Source of the DNA: RGDT01 sp964630925 | GTDB taxonomy: Bacteria > Planctomycetota > Planctomycetia > Gemmatales > Gemmataceae | DNA length: 64,000 bases | Assembly: GCA_964630925.1 (NCBI GenBank) | Contig: CAZVZK010000017.1 | Span: forward strand, 38,701-102,700 | Direction: 5' to 3' | Part shown: piece after piece, positions 8,004 through 16,536 of the stretch | Numbering within the stretch: the first letter of the stretch is position 1 | Layout of the letters: every line of letters begins with the position of its first letter | Notes under the pieces: generated by a model | What the model was told of the DNA's origin: nothing | Databases searched by the model: none | What the model saw: only the letters and a program-made list of their open reading frames with translations | Position numbers and translations under genes: made by a program

Positions 8004-10211
8004 CTACTCCCGTCTCATTCCCAACCCCGCCTGGTCGGTTACCTCCGTGGTAACGGTGACCGGCGTCCGGCTGAAGGCCGCGGTGCCGCTCAGGACGTCC
8101 ACCGCCTGCTCGTCGGTGAGGTCGTTCAGGCTCACGCCGGGGGCCTCGCGCGCCAGTCGCTGCCCCGTCCCCGGGCGCGTGTGGCCCCAGCCGTGCGGCA
8201 GGCTGACCACCCCCGGCATGATGTCCTCGGTCAGCTCCGCCTCGACGACGACACTCCCGACGCGCGAGGCCACCCGCACGCGGCCGCCGGGGGCGATGCC
8301 GCGCCGCAGCGCGTCGTCGGGGTGCATGAGCAGCTTGCAGCGCGGAGGGCCGCGCATCAGCCGCTCGCTGTTGTGCATCCAGGAATTGTTGCTCCTCAGG
8401 TCGCGCCGGCCGATCAGCAGCAGAGTCCCCGGCTCGGCCTGCGCCGACCGGCCGGGGAAGAAGTGCTCGCGGAGCCGCCCCAGGTCGGCGAGCATCCGCG
8501 GCGGTGCGAGGTGGATTCGCTTGTCGGGCGTACAGAGCCGGCCGGGCAGACACGGCTCCAGCGGGCCGAAATCCATCCCGTGCGGGTGCCGCTCCAGCTC
8601 GCGCAGCGTCAGGCCGTCCCGCCAGAAGCGCCAGCCCGAGCCGTGCGGGCCGAAACGGAGCCCCAGGTCAAGCAGGCCACGGGGGCCGACCCGGCGCAGC
8701 AGGCCGCGGCGCAGCCCGGCGAAAAAGCCACTGAACGGCCCGCGCGAGCGGAGCCGCGTCTCCAGCTCCAGCAGGATCTCCCAGTCGTGCAGAGAGCCCG
8801 GCGGCGGCTTGAAGACCGCGGGCGAAAGGCGGGCCGTGTTGCGGATGGACAGCAGGTGAAACACCAGGTCGTAGTTCTCGTGCTCGAGGCCGTCGGCCGG
8901 CGGGAGGATCAGATGCGCGTGACGCGTCGTCTCGTTGATGTACGGGTCAATCGACACCATGAAGTCCAGTCCGGGCAGGGCGGCCTCCAGGCGCGGGCCG
9001 TTGGGGGCGGACAGGGCGGGGTTGCCGGCCACCGTGATCAGCGCCCGCATCTGCCCCGGCCCCGGCGTCGTCATCTCCTCGGCCATGGCCGAGGCCGGGA
9101 GCTCGCCGTCGAATTCCGGCAGCCCGCGCACCCGGCTCTTCCAGCGCCCGAAGCCGCCGAAGTGGGCCATGCCCAGGGCGATCGGGTCGAAGGCGGGGCG
9201 CGGGAACATCGCGCCGCCCTCGTGGTCCATCCGGCCGGTCACGACGTTGAGCGCGTAGATCAGCCAGAGCGTCAGCCCCCCGAATGCCTGGGTGCAGACG
9301 CCGAACCGCCCGTACCAGACCGCGCGCCTCGCGGCGGCGAATTCCCGCGCCAGTCGGCGGATCGTGTCGGGGGCGAGGCCGGTGATCGGGGCGGCCTGTT
9401 CCGGCGTGACGCCGACTACGGCCCCCCAGAAGTCGTCGTGCCCCTCGAGCAGCGGCAGCAGCCTCCCCGGCCGGGCGAGCCGCTCGGCGTGGATCTGATG
9501 CAGGACGGCCAGGAGCAACACCGGGTCGCTGCCCGGCCTCAGGAAATCATGTCGGCCGGCGAGGCGGGCCGTCTCGGTGCGGCGCGGGTCGAGGACCACC
9601 ACCTGCCCGCCCCGGGCGCGGATCTCGCGCAGCCGGTTCTTGATGTCCGGCGCGGTCATCAGGCTGCCGTTGGAGGCCGCCGGGTTGCCGCCCATGATCA
9701 CCATGTAGTCGGTACGGTCGACGTCCGGCACCGGGAAGAGCAGCGGATGGCCGAGCATCAGCGCCGAGGCCAGCATGTGCGGCAGCTGGTCGAGCGAGCT
9801 GGCCGAGAACCGGTTGCGCGTGCCGAGCGCCTTCAGGAACGAGCCCAGGTACAGCAAGGTGGCGTAGTTGTGGCCATTCGGGTTGCCGATGTAGAGGCCG
9901 ACGGCGTCGTTGCCGTGTTGCCGCTGGATCCCTCTCAGGCGCGAGCCCGCCTCGTCGAGGGCCGAGCGCCAACTGACGCGCTCCCAACCGGCGGCCGTGC
10001 GGCGCAGGGGGTGGCGCAGGCGATCGGGGTCCTTGTAAAGGTCCTGCAGGGCGACGCCCTTGGGGCAGATGTGCCCACGCCCGAGCGGGTCGCTCGGGTC
10101 GCCACGGATCGACCGGATGGCCTCCCCCTCGAGCGTGATCTCGACGCCGCAGATGGCCTCGCAGAGATGACAGGCGCGGTACACGGTGCGACGGGGCGGG
10201 GCCGCGGACAT
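8004..10211 (-). CDS. Molybdopterin (bis-MGD) oxidoreductase
   Basis: 735 residues of the DMSO-reductase superfamily. The N-terminal [4Fe-4S] ligands are C14, C17, C21 and C49 (ACHLCEAIC ... GHICPKG). Mo-bis-MGD binding segments follow (VIMGGNPAASNGSL, VVVLDPRRTETA), and the C-terminal cap domain includes SLPHGWGH. Members oxidise or reduce small molecules such as nitrate, formate or polysulfide; the substrate is not predictable. The Mo-ligand position lies in a serine-rich FSASSLDQLPHM segment. I chose the ATG at 10211 because GGAGG precedes it by 6 nt; an alternative ATG at 10229 overlaps the upstream stop (TGATG) but lacks such a site. No Tat signal is visible. Confidence 0.88.
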   Translation of the reverse strand: MSAAPPRRTVYRACHLCEAICGVEITLEGEAIRSIRGDPSDPLGRGHICPKGVALQDLYKDPDRLRHPLRRTAAGWERVSWRSALDEAGSRLRGIQRQHGNDAVGLYIGNPNGHNYATLLYLGSFLKALGTRNRFSASSLDQLPHMLASALMLGHPLLFPVPDVDRTDYMVIMGGNPAASNGSLMTAPDIKNRLREIRARGGQVVVLDPRRTETARLAGRHDFLRPGSDPVLLLAVLHQIHAERLARPGRLLPLLEGHDDFWGAVVGVTPEQAAPITGLAPDTIRRLAREFAAARRAVWYGRFGVCTQAFGGLTLWLIYALNVVTGRMDHEGGAMFPRPAFDPIALGMAHFGGFGRWKSRVRGLPEFDGELPASAMAEEMTTPGPGQMRALITVAGNPALSAPNGPRLEAALPGLDFMVSIDPYINETTRHAHLILPPADGLEHENYDLVFHLLSIRNTARLSPAVFKPPPGSLHDWEILLELETRLRSRGPFSGFFAGLRRGLLRRVGPRGLLDLGLRFGPHGSGWRFWRDGLTLRELERHPHGMDFGPLEPCLPGRLCTPDKRIHLAPPRMLADLGRLREHFFPGRSAQAEPGTLLLIGRRDLRSNNSWMHNSERLMRGPPRCKLLMHPDDALRRGIAPGGRVRVASRVGSVVVEAELTEDIMPGVVSLPHGWGHTRPGTGQRLAREAPGVSLNDLTDEQAVDVLSGTAAFSRTPVTVTTEVTDQAGLGMRRE

Positions 10212-10228
10212 GGGAGGCCTCCGGGACA

Positions 10229-11101
10229 TCAGGCCGTGGGCCGGGCCGGCTCGGGACGACGCGGGAACCAGGGGAAGAAGAAGCTGACCTCCTCCTGATA
10301 ACGGCGGTAGGGCTCGCCGCGCCGCTCGAGCGAGGCCCGCTCGGTCAGCGGCACGCCGGTGAAGTAGACCAGGAAACCGTAGGCCGTCGCGACCGCCGCC
10401 AGCAAGAAGGCGTGATCGGCCCAGCCGCCGGCGGACGGCCAGGCGTAGAGGGCGTAGGCCACCCAGAGCAGCCACTCGAAGAAGTAGTTGGGATGGCGCG
10501 AGTAGGCCCACAGGCCGACGCGGCAAACGCCCGAGCCGCCTTCGGGGCTCCGACGGAAAGAGTCGAGCTGGTAATCGGCGACGTTCTCCAGGGAGAAGCT
10601 CGTCAGCCACAGGAGGATGGCGGCCCACTCGAGGAGGTGAAAGTAGGGCGTGGGGTTTGTCGAACCGAGGCCCAGGGGCGCGGCCAGCACCAGCAGGGTG
10701 GCGAACGTCTGGGCGTGGTAGAAGACCAGGAAGTTGAAATCAATCGAGCGGACGCCGAGGAAGCCCTTGCCCTCCTGCCACGAGCGGCGCCAGTATCCGT
10801 AGCGGCGGTCCTCGCCGTCGCGCGCGGTGCGTGCGGCCCAGCCGAGAATAAACCGCAGGCCACAGAAGGTGTACATGCCGCCCAGGACGACCCGCCGCCA
10901 CAACCAACCGTCCCCGGCGAGGAAGAAGTAGGCCGCGACGAGGACCAGCCCACAGGGCCAACCGAAGTCCACCAGGCCCGCGTTCCGCATTGGCCGGCGT
11001 AGCCACCACAGGGCCGTCATGAACGCGGCGTACGCGGCGACGACCACAAGGTAATTCGGGCTGAGAAGCACGGCGAGCCAGCGGGAGCTGTCCAAACGCA
11101 T
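10229..11101 (-). CDS. DUF1295 / steroid 5-alpha-reductase-like membrane protein
   Basis: 290 residues with multiple transmembrane helices. The C-terminal signature LWAYSRHPNYFFEWLLW is typical of DUF1295 and the steroid reductase/isoprenylcysteine methyltransferase fold, preceded by ADYQLDSFRR. DUF1295 proteins are NADPH-linked or methyltransferase-like enzymes acting on lipids. It is co-directional with the molybdopterin enzyme, 17 bp upstream of that gene's preferred start, so co-expression is likely. The ATG at 11101 is used; a TTG at 11122 would extend the protein by 7 residues. Confidence 0.85.
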   Translation of the reverse strand: MRLDSSRWLAVLLSPNYLVVVAAYAAFMTALWWLRRPMRNAGLVDFGWPCGLVLVAAYFFLAGDGWLWRRVVLGGMYTFCGLRFILGWAARTARDGEDRRYGYWRRSWQEGKGFLGVRSIDFNFLVFYHAQTFATLLVLAAPLGLGSTNPTPYFHLLEWAAILLWLTSFSLENVADYQLDSFRRSPEGGSGVCRVGLWAYSRHPNYFFEWLLWVAYALYAWPSAGGWADHAFLLAAVATAYGFLVYFTGVPLTERASLERRGEPYRRYQEEVSFFFPWFPRRPEPARPTA

Positions 11102-11212
11102 TCCCTTCGATGCGGGCCACAACGAGGCGGCCGGCGGCCCACATCACCGTGTAGGGTAGGTGCCCGGGACCGGAAAACCACAACAAACCGAAGGCGGTGG
11201 CTCAGGTTCTAT

Positions 11213-11316
11213 GTGGCCGGGGTCGGGCTCTGGCGACCCCGGAATCGGCCCCTCGACAGAGCGCCATTTTCATCCACGCGCCTGCGCCGGGGTCGCCAGA
11301 GTTTGACCCCGGCCAC
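11213..11316. repeat. Inverted repeat, 30-bp arms
   Basis: Arms at 11213-11242 and 11287-11316 are reverse complements except for three adjacent bases, with a 44-bp spacer. It lies between the start of the DUF1295 gene and the end of the second methyltransferase gene, both on the minus strand. It has no coding capacity and may act as a terminator or small mobile repeat. Confidence 0.85.
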
Positions 11317-11332
11317 CCACACAATCAGGGGG

Positions 11333-12208
11333 TCACTCCTTCCCCTTCGTCTCCTTGATGTTCCACAGGTAGAGCGTGTAGGTGTGCTCCGTCCCGCGGT
11401 CGTTCTTCGCCACGATCTTCTTCGTGGAGTCGGGCTTCCACTTGCCGATGGGGAAGTCCAGGGAGACGACGCGCGAGCCGGGCTTGAGCTTCTTCAGCAG
11501 CGGCTCGAGGCGGGCGCTGAGGTCCTCGCCCAGGTAGATGAACACCACCGAGGCGTGCGAGGCGTCCTTCATCTTCAGGGCGTCCTCGACCTTGAACTCG
11601 GCCTTCTCCGCGACGCCCTCCTTCTTGGCGTTGGCCTGGCACAGCTTGATGAGGTCGGCGTTGATGTCGAGGCCGAACCCCTTCCTGGCCTTGAAGTCCT
11701 TCACGGCGGTGATGACCAGCCGGCCGTCGCCGCAGCCGATGTCCATCACCGTGTCCTTCTCGGTCACCTTGGCGAACTTGCAGATAGCCGTCATCAGCGT
11801 CCGCGGCGACGGGTAGAAGATGGGCTCGTACCAGTCGGGGGTGGCCTTGTCCTCGACGTTGAAATCGACCACCACCTTCTCGCCGGCCTTCATCTTCACC
11901 TTCTTCGTCCGCACCGTCTTGGAGTAGACGACGGGGTAGTAGGTCATGACGAATTCGACCGTGTCCTTGCCGGCGGCCGGGGCCACCTTGAGCTTGAACT
12001 CGGACATCGGCTTGGGCTTGGGGTTGGTGAAGTCCTTGCCGTCGATCTTCAGCGAGTACAGGCGCGGCGGGTCGCGGTCGGGGTACTCGTCGTAGTCGGG
12101 GACCTTGATCGTCACGTTCTTGTCGTCATCGTCGGCGGCCCGGCCCTCCGGCCCGCCGGCGGTGAAGGCGAGCAGGGCGGCCAGGGACATGGCGGTGAGG
12201 CGGCTCAC
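11333..12208 (-). CDS. Exported SAM-dependent methyltransferase-like protein (copy 2)
   Basis: 291 residues, a close paralogue of the protein at 6332-7258. It has the same order of leader, beta-rich region with RLYSLKIDGKDF, and class I methyltransferase core with VMDIGCGDGRLVI and VFIYLGEDLS. The leader here ends in an Ala-rich cleavage-like site (GGPEGRAADD) rather than a lipobox, so the two copies may sit in different places. A GTG start at 12208 has GGAG about 10 nt upstream; the internal ATG at 12190 is an alternative. The copies are separated by the DUF1295 and oxidoreductase genes and the RDD remnant. Confidence 0.85.
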   Translation of the reverse strand: MSRLTAMSLAALLAFTAGGPEGRAADDDDKNVTIKVPDYDEYPDRDPPRLYSLKIDGKDFTNPKPKPMSEFKLKVAPAAGKDTVEFVMTYYPVVYSKTVRTKKVKMKAGEKVVVDFNVEDKATPDWYEPIFYPSPRTLMTAICKFAKVTEKDTVMDIGCGDGRLVITAVKDFKARKGFGLDINADLIKLCQANAKKEGVAEKAEFKVEDALKMKDASHASVVFIYLGEDLSARLEPLLKKLKPGSRVVSLDFPIGKWKPDSTKKIVAKNDRGTEHTYTLYLWNIKETKGKE

Positions 12209-12303
12209 GGTTCGGATTCTCCACGTTGTGCATGCGTGCCGGTTCCCCGATCAGGCTATCGGCGGCCGGGCACGCCGGCCATCGGCCTGCTATACTGGAG
12301 GGC

Positions 12304-13662
12304 ATGAACACCCGACGCGAATTCCTGCGTGCCGGCGCCGTCCCGCTCCTCGGCCTCGGCCTGCCGCGCCTGCTCGCATCCCCGGCCCGGCCCGCCAAGG
12401 CGAAGGCGTGCATCCTGCTGTTCATGTGGGGCGGGCCGGCGCATCAGGACACCTGGGACCCCAAGCCCGACGCACCGGAGCAGTACCGCGGCGAGTTCAA
12501 GACGATCCCCACCGCCGTCCCCGGCCTGCGTGTGTGCGAGCATCTGCCCCGGCTGGCCCGCCTGGCCGACAAGCTCGCCGTCATCCGCTCCATGACGCAC
12601 GGCGACGTGGACCACACCGTCTCGACGAGTTATCTGCTCACGGGCAAGGGGCTGCCGCGGCCGGGCGCGCCGCTGTCGGAGGACTGGCCGAACTACGGGG
12701 CGGCCCTGTCGAAGCTGGGGCGGGGCAAGGGGCCGCTGCCGCCGTTCGTGTCCATGATGCCGAAGGTGCCTGACGGGGCGCCGCGTTTCGTGGAGCAGTC
12801 GCACGGGCAGGGGGCGGGCTGGCTCGGCCCGCTGCACGACCCGCTCCGGATCGACGCCGACGCCAGCCTGCCGACGTACAAGGTCGGCGAATTCGCGTTG
12901 TCGGCGGAGGTGCCGATGTCGCGTACGGAGCGGCGTAAGGACCTGCTGTCGCGCCTCGACGCCCAGCGGCGTGGGATGGAGCGGTCGCTTGAGGCGTCGG
13001 CGGGCAAGGCCCTGCACCAGCGTGCCTTCTCGCTGCTCGCGGACCGTAAGGCGGTGCAGGCGTTCGACCTCACGAAGGAGCCCATGCGCGTCCGCGAGCG
13101 CTACGGCATGAACATCCACGGGCAGGCGGTCCTGCAGGCGCGGCGTCTCGTCGAGGCCGGAGTGCCGCTGGTGCAGGTGTTCTGGCAGAACGACGGGATC
13201 ACCAACGTCTCGGTCTACTGGGACACCCACAGCAGGAATTTCATCGACCTGAAGACGCGGCTGTGCCCGGTGACGGACCGGGCGACGACGGCGCTGCTGG
13301 AGGACCTGGAGGCGCGGGGCATGCTGGACGAGACGCTCGTCGTGTGGACGGGCGAGATGGGCCGCACGCCGCGGGTCGGGCAGTCGGTGCCGGGCGGGGC
13401 GGGGGCGGGCCGCGACGGGCGCGATCACTGGGGCAAGGTGTTCACGTCGGTGCTCGCGGGCGGCGGGATCAAGGGAGGCGTTGTCCACGGGTCGAGTGAC
13501 CGCTTCGCTGCGTATCCGGCGACGAATCCCACGTCGCCGGCGGACCTGGCGGCGACGGTGTACCACTGTCTGGGGGTCGACCCCCACACCCAGGTGACGG
13601 ACCGGCTGGGACGCCCGATGGCGTTGTGCGAGGGCAGGGCGGTGGAGGCGGTGCTGCGGTAG
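12304..13662 (+). CDS. DUF1501 protein with Tat-type leader
   Basis: 452 residues starting with a twin-arginine leader (MNTRREFLRAGA) and continuing as a DUF1501 protein, a sulfatase/alkaline-phosphatase-like fold expanded in planctomycetes. Recognisable blocks are LFMWGGPAHQDTWDPKP, VCEHLPRLARLADKLAVIRS, VVWTGEMGRTPRVG and RDHWGKVF. Family function is not established; partners are usually DUF1549/DUF1553 proteins. None adjoins this copy, unlike the one at 19853-21286. The ATG at 12304 places the RR pair at residues 4-5. Confidence 0.9.
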   Translation: MNTRREFLRAGAVPLLGLGLPRLLASPARPAKAKACILLFMWGGPAHQDTWDPKPDAPEQYRGEFKTIPTAVPGLRVCEHLPRLARLADKLAVIRSMTHGDVDHTVSTSYLLTGKGLPRPGAPLSEDWPNYGAALSKLGRGKGPLPPFVSMMPKVPDGAPRFVEQSHGQGAGWLGPLHDPLRIDADASLPTYKVGEFALSAEVPMSRTERRKDLLSRLDAQRRGMERSLEASAGKALHQRAFSLLADRKAVQAFDLTKEPMRVRERYGMNIHGQAVLQARRLVEAGVPLVQVFWQNDGITNVSVYWDTHSRNFIDLKTRLCPVTDRATTALLEDLEARGMLDETLVVWTGEMGRTPRVGQSVPGGAGAGRDGRDHWGKVFTSVLAGGGIKGGVVHGSSDRFAAYPATNPTSPADLAATVYHCLGVDPHTQVTDRLGRPMALCEGRAVEAVLR

Positions 13663-13846
13663 GTCAGCTGGCGCCGCGTCCGGCGGAGCCCGACGACGCG
13701 CCACGCCCCCGTCGGGCTTCGCTCGGCCGGCGTCTCGGCCAACCCGACCTGCCCGACTGGCGAAGCCAGCGGACGACAAGTCACGCGCGAAAAGACGCGG
13801 GCCGGGGCTTGACCCCGCCCGCGCACGCACTCCGGATCTCCCATCG

Positions 13847-14077
13847 TCAGACGGCCGTGGCGGTGCCGCGGACGGCATCCATCACCTCGCTCACGTCGGG
13901 CAGGCTGTCCCCCTTGCCGGTGACCTCCCGCCCGTCCACGAGGACGGTGAATTCGCCCTTGCCGCCGTTCACCAGCGACACGTTCATCCCGTTCTTCCTC
14001 AGCTCCGCCGCCACACGGGCGGCGTGGTCCTTGATGCCCCCTCACGACGGGCAGTGTCGGATCGTGACGTTCTTCAT
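13847..14077 (-). CDS. SelW/Rdx-like protein with in-frame UGA (probable selenoprotein)
   Basis: Reading through one in-frame TGA (14044-14042, codon 12) gives a 76-residue protein. It begins MKNVTIRHCPS-U-GG, and the rest has the small thioredoxin-like Rdx layout (helix with AARVAAELRKNG, strands with LVNGGKGEFTVLVDG). UGA falls exactly at the second redox position of the CxxC/CxxU motif, where SelW-type selenoproteins carry selenocysteine. AAGGAG lies 8 nt before the ATG. A 7-bp GC hairpin follows the UGA with its apical loop 24 nt downstream. The gene is 84 bp downstream of the esterase on the same strand. Family members are thiol oxidoreductases. Alternative: a Cys codon mutated to stop. 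Confidence 0.75.
14006..14024 (-). promoter_or_regulatory. Candidate bacterial SECIS hairpin
   Basis: On the minus strand CGCCGCC pairs with GGCGGCG around the loop CGUGU, just after the in-frame UGA. The loop begins 24 nt after the UGA and has G as its second base, which agrees with the published bacterial SECIS constraints (16-37 nt spacing, G among the first two loop bases). GC-rich coding sequence forms such stems by chance, so this supports but does not prove recoding. Confidence 0.5.
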
Positions 14078-14161
14078 CGCGCACGCTCCTTCTCGTTTCG
14101 GGCCGCCCGGTGCGGGCCGCCCTCGGCGTTTGATGTGCATTCCGCGTGCCACTCGGCCGCG

Positions 14162-15508
14162 TCACCTCCCCGCCGGCATCCACCGGAACGGCGACGCCGG
14201 CAGGCCCTCCTTGTTGAACAGCGTCCCCTCCGCCAGGCTGCTGTACGCATACCGCACGCCCGCCGGCTTCGACAGCCCTTTCGCCGTCAGCACCACCTTG
14301 TCGCCCTCGATGGCCGCCTCCGCCGCGAACGCCTTGCCGGACTCGTCCAGCAGCTCGAAGCCGACGGGCTTGCCGTCCTTCGCCGCCAGCCCGCCGCCGA
14401 CGTGCTTGAACGTCAACGTCGCCTTGCCGCCGTCCGCCTTGAACGACTCGAACAGCGGCCCGCTGTACACGACCTTCTCGCCGTAGGCCAACGCCCGCGC
14501 CGCCAGCGCCAGCCGCGTCCCCGGCAGGTGCTTCTTCAGCGGGTGGATGCTCGCGTCGCCGTCGTTGATGACCGCCATCGCCGTGTTCTTGACGCTCAGG
14601 GCGTCCGTCTGCGCCTGGCGGATCGGGCCCCAGCCGGGCGAGCCTCCCTTGACCGGCGCGAGCTGCACGTACAGGAACGGGAAGTCGCCCTGCCCCCACG
14701 CGCCCCGCCACGACCGGATCAACGCCGGGAACAGCACCGTGTACTCGGGGGCGCGGCCCGCATCATTCTCACCCTGATACCAGATCACACCCTTCATCGC
14801 GTAGCCGCTCACCGGCTTGATGAGGTTGTCATACAGCGATCCCGTCTTGCGCACCGCCGCCTTGTCCTTGCCGGCCTGCCCCTCCATGATCGCCTTGCGG
14901 AACGGCGTCAGCGTCTCGTCCCCGGCGACGGCGTCCGCGGGCGTCCACAGCCGCGCCGACGTGCCGCCCACGCAGCGCACGATCAGCCCCACCGGCACCT
15001 TGAGGTGCTTCTGTAGGTCGCGTCCGAAGTAGTAGGCGCACGCCGAGAAGCCCGGCGCCGCCTTCGGCGAGCAGGTCACCCACGCGCCGCCGGCCTGGTT
15101 GACGCGCAGGAGCGGGAGGTCGGCTTTGTCGGCCTCCTTGTCGCCGTCCTCGGACTGCTTGAGCGTCCAGCGCATGTTCGACTGCCCGGAGCAGACCCAC
15201 ACCTCGCCGACGTACACGTCCTCGATCTTCACCTCCGTCTTGCCCTTCGCCGTCAACACGTAGGGCCCGCCGGCCTCCAACTTGTCCAGGCCGACACGCC
15301 ACACGCCGTCGGCGTCCGCCGTGGCGGTCTTCGACTGCTTGAGGAAGGTGACGGTGACCTCCTCGCCGGGCGCCGCCTTGCCCCAGACGGGCACGGCCAT
15401 GCCGCGTTGCAAAACCATGCCCTTGCCGAACACCGGCGCGAACGTCGGGGCCGCGTGCACCACGGCGGCGGCGAGGGGGATTGCGATCAGGGAGAGGAAG
15501 AGGCGCAT
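14162..15508 (-). CDS. Sialate O-acetylesterase-like protein (SASA family)
   Basis: 448 residues with a signal peptide (MRLFLSLIAIPLAAAVVHAA). The SGNH/SASA catalytic serine motif is CSGQSNM, and VIWYQGENDA is a second conserved block. Such enzymes remove acetyl groups from sialic acid or other glycans outside the cytoplasm and are abundant in polysaccharide-degrading planctomycetes. The start at 15508 is the ATG directly before the signal peptide; the in-frame extension to 15538 adds no hydrophobic sequence. Followed 84 bp downstream by the SelW-like gene. Confidence 0.9.
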   Translation of the reverse strand: MRLFLSLIAIPLAAAVVHAAPTFAPVFGKGMVLQRGMAVPVWGKAAPGEEVTVTFLKQSKTATADADGVWRVGLDKLEAGGPYVLTAKGKTEVKIEDVYVGEVWVCSGQSNMRWTLKQSEDGDKEADKADLPLLRVNQAGGAWVTCSPKAAPGFSACAYYFGRDLQKHLKVPVGLIVRCVGGTSARLWTPADAVAGDETLTPFRKAIMEGQAGKDKAAVRKTGSLYDNLIKPVSGYAMKGVIWYQGENDAGRAPEYTVLFPALIRSWRGAWGQGDFPFLYVQLAPVKGGSPGWGPIRQAQTDALSVKNTAMAVINDGDASIHPLKKHLPGTRLALAARALAYGEKVVYSGPLFESFKADGGKATLTFKHVGGGLAAKDGKPVGFELLDESGKAFAAEAAIEGDKVVLTAKGLSKPAGVRYAYSSLAEGTLFNKEGLPASPFRWMPAGR

Positions 15509-15581
15509 GCGAGGACCCTCGGGGATGACGGGTGTCACGGATTGTCATAGCGGCCGCAGCGGCTCTCAGGCGATCGGCGTC

Positions 15582-15623
15582 GCGTCAGCGGGCCGCGTCA
15601 GCGCCCCGAGTGGTGTCAGCGGC
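15582..15623 (-). repeat. Copy of a GCTGACGC-type dispersed repeat
   Basis: Read on the minus strand this is a diverged copy of the units at 29868-29914 and 29946-29992; the core CCACTCGGGGCGCTGACGCG is identical to the 29868 unit. It is therefore in opposite orientation to those units. A further partial match lies at 15683-15717. Confidence 0.7.
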
Positions 15624-15728
15624 ACTGGGTTTCTAGCTTGTGGATGCGCCACGTCAGTGAGGCGATGAGGCTGTGTGACTCAGGGCGCTGACACGCGATC
15701 GCTGCCGCTCCACTCGCGGCGGGCTCGA

Positions 15729-15749
15729 TAGAATCCCGTCACGATTCTA
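15729..15749. promoter_or_regulatory. Candidate GntR operator
   Basis: TAGAATC and GATTCTA form a perfect 7-bp inverted repeat with a 7-nt spacer, and a third half-site-like AGAATCC follows at 15752. It lies 74 bp before the GntR-family gene, the usual place for autoregulation. Assignment rests on position and symmetry only. Confidence 0.5.
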
Positions 15750-15822
15750 CAGAATCCCCTTGCCGGCCCCATCGTCGGGCTGATACCCTGAATCTATCGC
15801 CTCCCCACCGACGATCCCACCC

Positions 15823-16536
15823 ATGACCGGCCCCACCGAGGCGGCGCACGGGCTGCGCCGCCAGGCCATCACCGAATCCCTGCTCGCCGACGTGGTCCAC
15901 GGCCGACTCCGCGCCGGTGAGCACCTCGTCACGCAGCGGCTCGCCGACCGCTACGGCGTCAGCCACACCCCCATCCGCGAGGCGCTCATCTCGCTGGCCG
16001 GCCTCGGGCTCGTGCAGCTCCTGCCCAACCGCGGGGCCGTCGTCAAGGCGGTCACGCCGCGCGACGTGCGCGAGGTGTTGCAGGTGCGGCGGCTGCTGGA
16101 GTGCCAGGCGGCACGCAGCGCCTGCGGACGTATCCCGCTCGATGAATTGCACGCCCTCGCCGCCGAGCTGCGAGAGCTGATGGCGGGGCGCCCGACGCGG
16201 ATGCAGGCGTTCCTCGCCGTGGCGCGGCGGGTCGATTCGCGGCTACACGACCTGATCGCGTCGTGCTGCGGGAACGCATTCCTTGTCCAGGAGCTGGGGC
16301 GGCTGACGATGCTGTTCCGGTCGTTCCGCGATCTGTCCTACGTCCACCACGAGGCGCACAATGAGGTGGAGCGCCTGCGTGAGGAGGCGTCCGAGCACCT
16401 CGCCATCGTCGAGGCGTTGCTCGCCAATTCGCCGAAAGAAGCCGGCCGGGCGATGGCCCGGCACATCCGCTCCGGCATCCGCACCTGGAGCCGGGCCGCC
16501 CTCGCCACACTGACGACCCCCGGAGGCGCCGCATGA
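15823..16536 (+). CDS. GntR-family (FadR/FCD-type) transcriptional regulator
   Basis: 237 residues. An N-terminal winged helix (about 13-78) contains the GntR recognition block VSHTPIREALISLAGLGLVQ. A mainly helical FCD ligand-binding domain follows (about 88-215). FCD regulators sense small organic acids or sugars. The gene overlaps the next by 4 nt (ATGA at 16533-16536), tying it to the DUF1553 and DUF1501 pair. The palindrome at 15729-15749 may be its binding site. Confidence 0.9.
   Translation: MTGPTEAAHGLRRQAITESLLADVVHGRLRAGEHLVTQRLADRYGVSHTPIREALISLAGLGLVQLLPNRGAVVKAVTPRDVREVLQVRRLLECQAARSACGRIPLDELHALAAELRELMAGRPTRMQAFLAVARRVDSRLHDLIASCCGNAFLVQELGRLTMLFRSFRDLSYVHHEAHNEVERLREEASEHLAIVEALLANSPKEAGRAMARHIRSGIRTWSRAALATLTTPGGAA

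Larger units (their letters stand above)
15509..15822. other. Intergenic region with dispersed repeat and operator
   Basis: 314 bp between the divergent esterase and GntR genes. It contains the repeat unit at 15582-15623, also found at 29868-29992, and the palindrome at 15729-15749. No ORF is supported. Confidence 0.7.

Noticed and set aside
7842..10298. 818-codon plus-strand frame opposite the oxidoreductase
   Set aside because: Shadow of the minus-strand gene; no domain, Arg/Pro/Gly-rich composition typical of GC-rich antisense frames.
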